Source of the DNA: Camellia lanceoleosa
Lineage: Eukaryota; Streptophyta; Magnoliopsida; Ericales; Theaceae
Length of the DNA: 64,000 nucleotides
Assembly (NCBI GenBank): GCA_025200525.1
Contig: CM045761.1
Location: 100,230,182-100,294,181, forward strand
Direction of reading: 5' to 3'
Positions 36,581 to 46,215 of the stretch are shown in pieces. The translations under genes and the position numbers were made by a program. The notes under the pieces are model-generated. The model saw only the letters and a program-made list of their open reading frames with translations, did no database searches and was not told where the DNA came from. How positions within the stretch are numbered: the stretch's first letter is position 1; every line of letters starts with the position of its first letter.

Positions 36581-36592
36581 AAAGAGGGCAAC
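36581..36592 (+). other. Polypurine tract of inner element
   Basis: AAAGAGGGCAAC stands directly before the 3' LTR start, where plus-strand priming is expected. Confidence 0.6.
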
Positions 36593-37681
36593 TGAGACAC
36601 CCCATTTTTGACCCTCAAGACTGGACGTCACCGCTGAACACTCGGTGATTGTCCATGTTACGTGTTCGCTTGGAGTTCCCGAGTTCTGCCACGCTCGCCT
36701 TGCCTCAGGACCTCCGAACATAACTGTTTTGTGTCTGGTTTTGCACCAAACACTTGTGCTTTGCCTTGGAGGGGCAGGGAATGCCTTGTGAGGCATTCCC
36801 ACACACCACCGGCAGTGGCTAGAGGCCACCGGCTGTTTGGTGTTGCCATCGGCACTATATTGTGCCGGTCGGCACTCTTTTGTGCCGGTCGGCAGTCAAT
36901 TAGGGCAAAATGACATTTTTGCCCAGCTTGCCTAGATTACATCTTTGCATGTGTTGCATTAGACATTTCAGTATGCTTAGGTCCATGCACGGATTTCTAA
37001 TGAGCTTCTGTTTTGGCTTGGAGTACTAGGTGAGTCTTTATGCTTTAGCATCCTTGCACGTGTGTGAGTGTTGCCATAAAAGCATGACTACCATGAGGCT
37101 AAGTGCTTATGTGATATAACTGTTTGAATGCCTGTGGGTGGAGGTTGGATTGCTTGAGTTGGAAAAACTCGTTGAAATCCATGTTTTAGCCTACTTGCGA
37201 GTAGCAACTTTAAATTATTTTCCAAATAAACGGATATGCAATGTTTGTTTCCAATTTAGGCGATCTAGTCTATACTTGTTTGCTGTGAGCATAACATAGT
37301 AATTCTAGGCTAATAACTGGAATAAGAACACATAAAGTTTTCAAAATCGGATATCACGGTTAGTAGAGGCCGGTCTTCGGACCAGACGAAAGGGGGTGCT
37401 CATAGCTGACCTTCCCTGATCGTACCCAAGCTCCCGAGCCAAGACAACTTTGGTGATGATTTTACACGTATTCTAAGACCGAGTCAGGGTTTCCTAAATT
37501 TCCCATTTTAAAATATTTAGGTGGCGACTCTGTATCTGGCAAAGCAGTCCATGTTTGGCACTACTTTTCAAAAATCTGTTTTTTTTTTCTCAAAACGATT
37601 TGCCGGATTTGGACTCTTTGGTTCGGATTTAGAACCGCGACCCAAATTGAGTCCGAGCTGTAGCGAGGTCCCTTCGCGGAG
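36593..37681 (+). mobile_element. 3' LTR of inner element, internally deleted
   Basis: It starts TGAGACACCCC. Its first 332 bases match the start of the 5' LTR and the rest matches 20708-21463. The join at 36924/36925 corresponds to loss of 18033-20707 of the 5' LTR, a 2675-bp deletion that removed the promoter and hairpin. A short region near 37455-37475 also differs (GATGATTTTACACGTATTC against GATGACGGACACGTGACC). The last 9 bases of the LTR are missing before the target duplication. Confidence 0.9.
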
Positions 37682-37786
37682 CTAAGGTATAGAAATGTTG
37701 TCATAGACAATGTAATTCAGTCGATCCCAGGTTACATTATGTAATGAAAAGAAAATACGACAACCGAGCATTACAACAGCACGAAC

Positions 37787-38728
37787 TCATTGGAAGTAGC
37801 GCTTCAGGTGTTCAGCATTCCAAGGGTGGGCGAGATCTCGACCTTCCATGTCCTGAAGTCGGTAAGTGTCTGGACGGGGTCGGGCTTTCACAATGTAAGG
37901 CCCCTCCCATTTAGCTGCCAGTTTACCCTCAGTTGGATTTTTGGTGGCAAGGGTTGTTTCCCTCAAAACTAGGTCCCCTACATCGAATTCTCTAGGTCGA
38001 ACCTTGCGGTTGTAATGTGTTCTCATTTTCTGTTGGTATGAGGCCAATCTGACTGCAGCGGTCTCCCTGAGTTCTTCAATTAGGTCTAGGTCTGCCCGGC
38101 GGAGTTCTTCAGTGAGTGCTGGATTCGGATGTAGGACCCTAGGGGTAGGCAGACCGATTTCCACCGGAATAACCGCCTCGGTGCCGTATGTTAGCCGAAA
38201 GGGGGTTTCCCAGAGGGTCCGAGTCAGATCCTAAGCCCAGTACATTCGGTAATTCCTCTGCCCAAAGTCCCTTGGCGGCTTCCAGTTTAGTCTTGATGAT
38301 CTTCAAGAGAGAACGGTTGGTGACCGCGACCTGGCCATTGGCTTGGGGATGGCCTGGGGAAGAGAAACATGGTTGAATCTGGAGGTCTGCACAGAACTTC
38401 CTGTACTTGGCGTTGTCGAATTGCTTGCCGTTGTCGGAGACGATGGCTTGAGGGACGCCAAACCTGCAAACAATCGACTGCCAGATGAATTTGGTAGTGT
38501 TCCGTTCGGTGATGGTGGCCAGGGGCTCTGCTTTTACCCACTTGGTAAAGTAGTTGATGGCGACAATTGCGAACTTGGTCTGGCCTCGGCCAGTGGGAAG
38601 TGGACCAACCAGGTCGATCCCCCATTTGGCGAATGGGTAGGGCGCAGTGTGATCATTCGATTGGGAGCATGGGGAATGTGGGCGAAGCGCTGACACTTGT
38701 CGCATTTGAGCACAAAATCAGTGGCATC
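37787..38728 (-). pseudogene. Integrase of outer Tat element
   Basis: The minus-strand reading gives the zinc-region end, then WGIDLVGPLP and FTKWVKAEPL (first catalytic Asp), then IVSDNGKQFDN (second Asp), then NGQVAVTNRSLLK, where the family has Glu in place of the Ala after QV. GCG stands for GAG, so the third catalytic residue of the DDE triad is lost. A frame change near 38160 leads to the C-terminal domain (MRTHYNRKVRPREFDVGDLV, KWEGPYIVKA, AEHLKRYFQ). A stop at 38729-38731 separates it from the second RNase H. Confidence 0.9.
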
Positions 38729-39916
38729 TTAGTTGAGAGGCGGCCAGAAATAACCTGTACGGAGTATTTTGTGGGCAAAAGACCTGCCACCCGAATGATT
38801 GCCACAGATTCCCTCTTGGATTTCTTGCATTACATAGGTTGCTTGGGCTAAGTTGAGGCATCGCAGGTATGGGTGTGAAAAACCACGCTTGTACAGGACA
38901 CCGTCGACCAGAGCATAGTTAGATGACCGAGCTCTGACCTTGGCGGCCTGCTGTTGGTCATCCGGGAGTTCTCCTGTGGTCAAAAATAGAAAGATGTCGG
39001 ATGCCCAAGAGATGGGTTCATTTTGGAGGAACTGCACTTCTTGTAGGTCGAACGAGATGGCTAGGTGGGCTAGGTATTCAAGGCGGACGCCGTAGCTGAG
39101 GTCGGACTGATCTGCAGAGGCCAACTGAGCCATTTCATCTGCCTTGGAGTTTTCTGCCCGGGGTATGTGCTTGATGTGGAAGGTATTGAAGAGGCGAACA
39201 AGAGGGAGTGCCAGATCCCTGTAAGCCCGCATTATGTCCTCCTTGGCGTTGAATTCCCCCGTGATCTGGCCGATGATGAGTTGAGAGTCACTGAACACCC
39301 GAATATGGCTGACACCGATGTCCTTGGCAAGGCGGAGTCTCGCAATCAAGGCCTCATATTCGGCCTCATTGTTGCTGGCATCAAACAAGAGGCGGAGAGC
39401 ACATTTGAAATAGCCACCCTCAGGGGAGGTGAGGATGAGGCCAGCCCCACTACCTTCCCTTCGGGATGACCTGTCGACGTTGAGAGTCCAAGAATGTGGG
39501 TCTTCTGGCTCGGCAGGAGTTGGTGGGGGTGGAGAGGCAGTGGATGGGGTCGGGTTGGTGAACTCCAGGATGAAATCGGCTATGGCCTGTCCCTTGATTG
39601 CTGTTCGAGGGCGGTAGGAGATATCAAACTGGCTGAGTTCTCTGACCCTTTGCATAAGTCGGCGAAAGTTCGGTTCTTTGCATAACCTTCTTCAGGGGTT
39701 GGTCAGTGAAGACCACTATGGAATGAGCCTGGAAGTAGGGACGAAGTCGTCTGGAAGCGGTGACCAAGGCCAGGGACAATTTTTCTAGCAATGGATAATT
39801 CTGCTCCGCTCCCCTAAGAGCTCGACTGATGTAGTAGACCGGCCGTTGGACTGAGCCGTCTTCCCTGATAAGAGCTGCACTGACCACGGTGCTTGATACT
39901 GCTAGATAGAGGAAGA
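38729..39916 (-). pseudogene. RNase H end and second RNase H of outer Tat element
   Basis: From 39916 leftward the frame gives LFLYLAVSSTVVSAALIRED, RPVYYISRAL and YPLLEKLSLALV, the RT-linked RNase H. A frame change near 39650 leads to DISYRPRTAIKGQAIADFI, then a second RNase H with WTLNVDRSSRREGSGAGL, NNEAEYEALIARLRLA and VFSDSQLI, typical of the Tat lineage. A zinc region follows (KRGFSHPYLRCL, GNHSGGRSFAHKIL) and ends at a stop at 38729. The RNase H is cut at 39916 by the insertion at 39917-42832. Confidence 0.9.
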
Positions 39917-40059
39917 GGGGTAACAATAGCATGGTTGTCTTTTATCATTCTTTCGGTGGGATATTAAATAAAAGAAGAGAAAGAAAAAGATGTGGGATGG
40001 GTGCTCAAGTGTTGTGCATTTTTATTATGGTAGAGAGACAGAGAGAATCTCTTTATAGT

Positions 40060-40224
40060 GGCCCAGCTCACAGCCTTTTGGATCCTGGTGATGTGCTTGT
40101 TCGGATAAATGGGGATGTAATTACTCAGTTCCTAAAAATGGAAACATTACTTGATGACAGTGTGGACCGAAAGATTGAATTACAGATTGAAAGGGGTGGC
40201 ACACCATTGACTGTAGACTTGATG
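40060..40224 (+). pseudogene. DEG7 protease PDZ fragment
   Basis: Reads GPAHSLLDPGDVLVRINGD, TQFLKMETLLDD and IELQIERGGTPLTVDLM, matching a PDZ domain of the plant Deg7 (Do-like 7) serine protease. Only about 55 residues are present and no catalytic domain. It joins directly to the F-box fragment in frame. Identification is by recall of the family. Confidence 0.8.
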
Positions 40225-40227
40225 ATC

Positions 40228-40358
40228 CTTTCTCTATCCGGTTGTTCTTCCATATCGGCCAAGAGCTTGCCTTATTTGGTACAGTTGGGTCAGACTCTTG
40301 TGTGATTTAACATCAAGCACTGCTATGCGCTAAGCAGCAGCATCGTTGATCTGCTTGT
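40228..40358 (+). pseudogene. EIN3-binding F-box protein, C-terminal LRR fragment
   Basis: Reads LSLSGCSSISAKSLPYLVQL, then GQTLV, a TGA stop at 40303-40305 where the family has Gly, then FNIKHCYALSSSIVDLLVE. This is the last leucine-rich repeat and tail of the EBF1/EBF2 type of F-box protein (ethylene signalling). It stays in frame with its neighbours on both sides. Confidence 0.75.
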
Positions 40359-40512
40359 GGAAATCATGGGTAAGAATGCTGTGATGATTTGGAGGAGTAA
40401 CATTGTAGGATTACCTGCATCTTTGCTCTTGCAGAGGCACCACGCGACGGTGAGCACTGTGCATGCATTCACAAAGAACCCAGAACACATCACCTCCGAA
40501 GCTGACATCGTT
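40359..40512 (+). pseudogene. FolD (methylene-THF dehydrogenase) fragment
   Basis: Reads EIMGKNAVMIWRSNIVGLPA, SLLLQRHHATVSTVHAFTKN and PEHITSEADIV. This is the NADP-binding signature region of bifunctional methylenetetrahydrofolate dehydrogenase/cyclohydrolase. The usual GRSNIVG has Trp for the first Gly. The frame is shared with the flanking fragments, and the junction with the F-box piece overlaps at GTGGAA. Confidence 0.85.
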
Positions 40513-40779
40513 CAGAGGGCGATTCCGCACTACTACAACTGTTCAAGGGTTTATGGGAAGACATTTCTGTACTGGTTTGGACCGAAGCCTCGGTTGGCTA
40601 TAGTCGAACCAGAGATGATTAAGGAGGTGTTGCTGAATAAGAGTGGATCCTTTGAGAGGCTTGAGTACAACCCTTTGTCCAAACTGCTCTTTGGACAAGG
40701 ACTTGTTGGCTTGACCGGTGACACCTGGGTTGTTCATAGGAGGATTACAAGCCAGGCCTTCAACATGGAGAAAGTTAAG
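40513..40779 (+). pseudogene. Cytochrome P450 fragment (CYP72 clan)
   Basis: Reads PHYYNCSRVYGKTFLYWFGP, PEMIKEVLLNKSGSFERL, LLFGQGLVGLTGDTWVVHRR and ITSQAFNMEKVK. This is the N-terminal third, up to helix C (WxxHRR), of a CYP72-clan P450, possibly CYP749/CYP734-like. It lacks the heme Cys and the membrane anchor. It is in frame with both neighbours. Confidence 0.85.
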
Positions 40780-41037
40780 GATGAAGAAAATACGAAGGCA
40801 ATATCCTTATTTGAGGATGTAGTTCGTATGAACGATGCTATTGAGGATGGGGCCAAGCGTGTAGAGAATTTGGTTAGAGGAATATTTGCAGGGAACATAC
40901 TTGATCTTGGTTCTGCACAGCTTGCAGAGTTGTTCTCAAAGGATGGAATGTCTTTTTTCGCTAGTTGTCAAAATCTTGTCCCTTGACCATGGGTGATTGA
41001 TGATTTGGAGGCTTTTATACAATAATGGTTGTGTGAG
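40780..41037 (+). pseudogene. DUF89 damage-control phosphatase fragment
   Basis: Reads TKAISLFEDVVRMNDAIEDG, RVENLVRGIFAGNILDLGSA and FSKDGMSFFASCQNLVP, then a TGA stop (40984-40986, Arg codon expected), then PWVIDDLEAF and a second stop. It matches plant DUF89/PANK-type phosphopantetheine phosphatase (At2g17340 type). It ends at GAG with a GTAAAT donor at 41038, so the exon edge seems to be kept. Confidence 0.85.
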
Positions 41038-42832
41038 GTAAATACATTGTTTCTTGTTATTTATGTTAGATTGTTTACTTTAAATCCTAACTCTAAGGAC
41101 TGAGCCTGAAATGCTTGAGAGTTAGTAATAACTTATTGATTAATGTGTTCAACTCCATTCAGTAGTAAGTATTAGTGTGAGAAGTTTTATGATGCTTATG
41201 AGGATGACGACAATGTTTGTGTAGTAATGGAGTTATGCAAATGAGGTGAATAATTGGATAGAATACGCTTTAGAGGAGGAAAATACTCGAAAAAAGGTGG
41301 CATCAAACTCAACTCAATTTTGAACCTAAGGTTTTAGACCATTGTTCTTGAGACCAGAGTGAAGAGCTTGGTGAGAGCAACATTTTGACCGGTGGAGATC
41401 AAAATCCGACACAACCGAAAATTGAGATTTTTGCTTGTTTCCTCGTCAAACTTGAGGTAGGGATTTTCTTTGAGTTATATATATGTTTTTGCAAGATCTA
41501 AATGATTTTAGAAATCATCTTTTGATTTGTTTTGATAAAAATGAATTTTTGATTCAAGAAGATGATTGATTTTCGAAAGTGGGTTTACTTTCTTATTTCT
41601 AAAAATAGGAATTTAGGGTTTTTGAACTATGTTGATGAAAGAAAGATGTTTTTGGTGAGATCCTCTCAAATATTTGAAGATGAATGGCTTTTGATGAGAA
41701 AATCTAGAAGTTGGGAATTTTTAACAAAGATGTTGAAAATTTTTAAAATATGTTGTTATATTTATTTTGTGTGCCAAAATAAATGATATTTGAAAATTGT
41801 TTATTTATTTACGTATAAATGATGTTTTCATGGAATATGAGAATTGTTGAAATTTTGGGCATTGTTGTTTAAAAGTATTAATATAGTCTTGAGATGACTA
41901 AATTGTTAAGATTATTTGAAATGTGGGAATTATGTTATTCCTTTGATGAATTGAAATAAAAGTAATTATTCATCTTGTGAAATTGCATTGAGATGAGAAT
42001 TTTGATCACAATGGGAATATTGTATGGGAGTATTGAAAGTGAAAGAAATATTGCATTGCATTTTTAACATGGTATTGGCATATCATTTCATTTCATTACA
42101 TTACACTTTGATGTTTGATTTGAAAACTTGCATTGAGAAAAGAATGTTGAGAAATAAGTTTTCATGAAATGGTTTTGGGGTAAATAATGATGGTAAGTCT
42201 TGACAGGTGGTGTAGAATAAGTTGGCTTATTAGGGGTGAAAGACCTAAAAATCCGCGGATAGGTGATTGTTGATTTTTTCCGGTTGTGATTGGTAAAATG
42301 ACAATTTGGTAGTACTTGTATAGTCTACTTGCGGACAATCGCCTAGGAATTACCGTGAGACGATTTACGCCTCTTGAAATAAATTGTTATGTTTTGAACA
42401 ATTGAAATTGCATGACATCATTGAGCATGATGGTTTTCAAAAGATAAATATGTAAATTATCTTTAAAAAAGGGCATAGCATGACATGTGCATTTTATCTC
42501 TTGAGACTTGTATAAAATGTATATACTTTGTTAAGAATTTTCTACTAGGCTTTATGCTCACCCTACGGGATTTTTGTGCAGGAAAGGATGTGATGATTCC
42601 ACCCAACTAGAGGCGTGGAAGTATGTGTGTTGGGAGTACAATGCTCTTATTTTGCGTGACTCTGTATTGTAAGCCAAGGGCTTTGTATGTATGGGTTTGA
42701 ATAACCATTTTATGTATCCAGGCTCAAGCCTTGGAAACTTGTAAACCCATGAGGGTATTTATTTGTTTTATGTTATTTTGATTTGAAGTAAATGTATTAT
42801 CATTTGGGCATGAAAATTGGGGCGTTATAGGT
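41038..42832. mobile_element. LTR-like AT-rich tail of the insertion
   Basis: No coding region. Sequence near 42545-42600 (TTTATGCTCACCCTACGGG, TTGTGCAGGAAAGG) and the end AAAATTGGGGCGTTATA resemble the 3' part of chromovirus LTRs. The plus or minus orientation and the start are unclear. Confidence 0.5.
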
Positions 42833-42833
42833 T

Positions 42834-44660
42834 CGCCCGTAACTGCCTGTGAAAGGAGGGGAGGGTTGGCCATGCATTGCTTTAACTGCTGAAAAGCCTC
42901 TTCGGATTCGGTTGTCCATTCAAAAGTCTGCCGAAGAACTTTGAAGAATGGTAAGCACTTATCTGTTGCGCGAGAGATGAAGTGGTTGAGGGCTGCCACT
43001 CAGCCGGTGAGTCTTTGAACTTCTTTGACCGTTTTGGGTGACTGCATTTCAATCAAGGCCTTGATCTTCTCAGGATTGGCTTCAATGTCGTGCTGGCTGA
43101 CCATAAAACCCAAGAACTTTCCAGATCCTACGTCGAAGGCGCACTTCTCTGGGTTGAGTTTCATTTGGTACTTGCGGAGAGTGGCGAAGGTTTCTCGGAG
43201 GTCAGACAAATGATCAATGAAGAGTTTGCTCTTGACTAGCATATCATCGATGTACACTTTCATGTTCCGAACTATCTGGTGTTGGAAAACTGCATTGACT
43301 AGCCGTTGGTAGGTGGCCCCAGCATTCTTTAGTCTCACGCGGTAGTGGTAAGTTCCTCGATCAGTAATGAAGGAGGTATGTTCTTGGTCGGACGGGTGCA
43401 TCAAGATTTGGTTGTTTCCAAAAAAAGCATCCATGAAACTGAGCATCTGATGACCGGCTGTGGCGTTGACAAGCAGATCGATACGGGGAAGAGGTAGCTG
43501 TCCTTGGGGCAAGCTCGGTTCAGGTCGGAGTAGTCGACATAGTGTCGCCATTTGCCGTTGTTTTTGCGGACTAGGACCACGTTTGACAACCATTTAGGAT
43601 AGTCTACATTTGTGATAAACTGGGCCTCAAGGAGCTTGTCGACCTCTGCTGCAATAAGAGTATTGCGCTCTGAATGGAAGATGCGCTGCTTCTGGCGGTA
43701 GGGTCGGAAATGAGGTTCGATACTGAGGCGATGGGTTATAAAGGATGGGTCAATACCTGGCATGTCTGAATGGGTCCAGGCGAATACATCTTTGTGCTCG
43801 GTCAGGAGGCTAGTAAAGTCGGCTTTGGCTTGGGGAGATAGCTGACTGCCGATCTTGGCAGTTTTCATTGGGTTGGTGGGGTCGATGGGAACCTCAATGA
43901 GCTCCTTAACAGGTTCTCCTCTGACCAGTTCATCTTCGTCTCGGACATCAAGTCCTTCAATAATCATGGCCTCCTTCAGTTTAATTTCCTTGAGTGAGGT
44001 AACATAGCATTCTCTGGCCACGGTTTGTTCTTCCCTCACTGTTCCGACACTGAGATCAGTGGGAAACTTGATGGCCAGGTGGTAGGTGGAGGTGATCGCT
44101 TGGAAGGCGTTGAGGGCAGTGCGACCAAGGATGATGTTGTAGGCAGAGGGGCAGTCGACAACAAGGAAGGTAAGCAACTTTGTGGTCTGTCGAGGATATT
44201 CGCCGATAGTGATGGGGAGATCAATGGAGCCGATGGAGGTCACCCGGTCGCCAGTGAAACCGACCAAGGGGGTTTGGAGGGGAGAAAGACTTTCCTCTCC
44301 GATCTTGAGCTGGCGGAAGCAGTTGAGGAATATGATGTCTGAAGAGCTTCCATTGTCAATGAGGACTCGTCTGACCTTATAGTTGGAGAGGATGGCGGAA
44401 ATGACGAGAGGATCATCATGAGGATAACGGATGCCTGTACAGTCGGCGTCCGTGAAGGTGATGGGCTCTGTCCACTGCTTGGGCTGTTTGGGGGGTCGAT
44501 CTACCGTGGTGATTGCCTTTTCTGAGCCCTGCCTTATTTTTCTAAGTTTTGCCTTCTGAGCCGAGCGAGATGGTCCCCTACAAGCAAGACCACCTGAAAT
44601 AACTCTAATTTCACCAACAGGTGGAGGCGGATTACCTTGTGGCCGAGGTTGTTGGGGAGG
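42834..44660 (-). pseudogene. Protease and reverse transcriptase of outer Tat element
   Basis: The protease active site reads RVLIDNGSSSDIIFLNCF (around 44360), the D-N-G-S form common in these plant elements, and is followed by VVDCPSAYNIILGRTALNAF. RT starts near 43900 (ADFTSLLTEHKDVFAW, SDMPGIDPSFITHRL), has VVLVRKNNGKWRHYVDYSDL and then a frame change near 43490. It continues with LPRIDLLVNATAGHQMLSFM, TYHYRVRLKNAGATYQRLVN and the catalytic YIDD (about 43250). The conserved MPFG before LKNAG is deleted. A TGA at 43000-43002 replaces an Arg codon after RLTG. The region ends at the insertion (VTGEP, 42833). Confidence 0.9.
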
Positions 44661-44769
44661 TCAATCATGGCCTTGATCTTGGTTGGTGGCGGGCCATGGG
44701 TGTGCCGGCGATTGTCTCTGTGGGGTTTGGTTCTTTGCCTCTGCTGAGGGCGGGTGTCTGTGAACCGGC

Positions 44770-46111
44770 TTAGATGCTCCTAGCGAATGAGGGTCTCCAC
44801 CTGATCCTTGAGGTTGATGCAATCATCAGTGTTATGGCCATAGTCCTGGTGGAAACGGTAATATTTGGACTGATCTTTCCGGTTGGAAGGGTTCCGTGGA
44901 GGGGGAGGCCATTTGAGGGGGTAATCCCGTTGGATCTGGTTGAGGACATGTTCCATGGGAGAATTGAGGGGTGTATACCTTGCCGACCGGTCTGCACGAG
45001 GGGGTCGGTCTGTATAGCGGGGTGTTTGGCTATTATACTGGGTGTTTCTGGGTTCTGAGTCTTTTCTCTTTTCTCTGGGGTCGGGTTTTTAGTTGTGGGA
45101 TCCTGTCGAGCAGCTAGTGAATCCTCAGCATTCATGTATTTTTGGGCTTTGGAGAGTAGGACTGCCATTGAGGTCGGGGGGTTTTTAGAGAGGGAGAAAA
45201 GGAAATCAGACGACCGCAGACCGCCCATGAAAGCTGTGAAGATGACCTTGTCGTCATTTTCCGCAACTTGCAGGGCTTCGGTGTTGAAGCGAGTAACGAA
45301 GCGCAGATGATTCCCTCTTTGTGAATATTGAGGAGTTGGGTGGGCGTCCGCCTTTGGCTCCGATAAAATGGCTCAGGAAAGAGTCACTGAGATGCTGAAA
45401 GGTAGAGATAGAGTCTGTCAGTAACTGGCTGAACCACAGCCGAGCCGATCCCTTCAATGTCACGGTGAAAGCTCGGCACATGATCTCGTCAGGAAAGGCA
45501 TGAAGAATCATGAGTGTGCGGTAGGTTTCCAGATGGTCGACCGGGTCCGTGGTCCCATCAAAGGAGTCAATGGTGGGCATTTTGAACTTGGAGGGTAGAG
45601 GTTTGTCTCGGATGGAGGCAACGAATGGTGAATTTGCCGTGGTGGAGGGTTTATGTGGGATGTTCTGCATGATCCCCTGGAGTTGGAGCTTCATGGCTCG
45701 GAGTTCAGCGTCCCAGAGGGGTATGTTGTCGCCACCAAAGGGAGGTACGTGTTGGACGCTGCTGGCTTCGCCCTCGGGGGCTGGTGCTGCGACCGATTGT
45801 GATGGGGACGGAGGTGGTGGAATTTTATGTAGGTGAAGAGGTTGCAAACCTTCCAAGTTAGGTGGATTGGGTGGTGGGACAATATGGCCCAGAGTTCGTT
45901 CTGGATTGGGTGGGATATCTGGAGGTGGTGGTGGAGGAATGGAGAGGTTTCTTTCGAGCAGAGCGTTTATCAGGGCCTGGTTTTGCTCGGCCATGCGGTT
46001 GATGCTGTTGGTAAGTTCGATAAAATACTGTGGCGGGTTGTTTGGATTGGGAGGGTCGGTTTGATGATCAGCAGCGTTATGGTGGGAAGCCATGGATCTA
46101 GTCGTAACCAT
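44770..46111 (-). pseudogene. gag of outer Tat element
   Basis: Start MVTTRSMASHH at 46111. A proline-rich N-terminus (SIPPPPPPDIPPNPERTLGH) leads to a Retrotrans_gag domain: KMPTIDSFDGTTDPVDHLET, MCRAFTVTLKGSARLWFSQL, then DSFLSHFIGAK. A frame change near 45330 breaks the core. The second segment (45228-44770) begins MGGLRSSDFLFSLSKNPPTS and LLSKAQKYMNAEDSLAARQ and drifts out of frame before the zinc knuckle (an HQDYGHN-type motif in another frame near 44840). Not functional. Confidence 0.9.
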
Positions 46112-46196
46112 ACACTTGGATGGGTAAGAGCAAAAGATTGTTAGGACAGGGTCTCCAGCGACAATGAACACAACAGATGTCCGGATAAGAACCAGT

Positions 46197-46213
46197 TCCC
46201 ACAGACGGCGCCA
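46197..46213 (-). other. Primer binding site of outer Tat element
   Basis: The minus-strand TGGCGCCGTCTGTGGGA follows the LTR end (46216) after GT. This form is typical of Tat elements of the Retand/Cinful type. Confidence 0.8.
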
Positions 46214-46215
46214 AC

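Larger units (their letters stand above)
17695..37681 (+). mobile_element. Inner Ogre-like Ty3/gypsy retrotransposon
   Basis: About 20 kb, inserted in the outer element and flanked by CTAAG (17690-17694 and 37682-37686; the preceding G also matches). Order: 5' LTR 17695-21472, tRNA-Arg primer site, leader, gag, protease, RT, RNase H, second RNase H, integrase, antisense ORF, 58-bp tandem array, purine tract, 3' LTR 36593-37681. Long LTRs, a tRNA-Arg primer and the second RNase H fit the Ogre group of the Tat lineage. The LTRs agree closely where both exist, so insertion is fairly recent. Even so, gag and pol carry many frame breaks, suggesting movement in trans. Confidence 0.9.
39917..42832 (+). 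mobile_element. Insertion in outer pol carrying host-gene chimera
   Basis: This splits the RNase H codons of the outer element: GEP on the right side (42833 on) and LFLYL on the left (39916 back) would be contiguous. The first 1.1 kb is a chimera of five host-gene fragments on the plus strand. The rest (41038-42832) is AT-rich and ends GGGGCGTTATA, like a plant LTR end. Edges are GGTAAC and GTTATA. Only a weak duplication (AGG) is seen, so the carrier class (LTR element, Helitron or Pack-MULE) is not settled. Confidence 0.7.

Noticed and set aside
40357..40986. A functional fused FolD-P450-phosphatase gene
   Set aside because: No catalytic core of any parent is complete, there is no clear promoter, and stops bound it on both sides.
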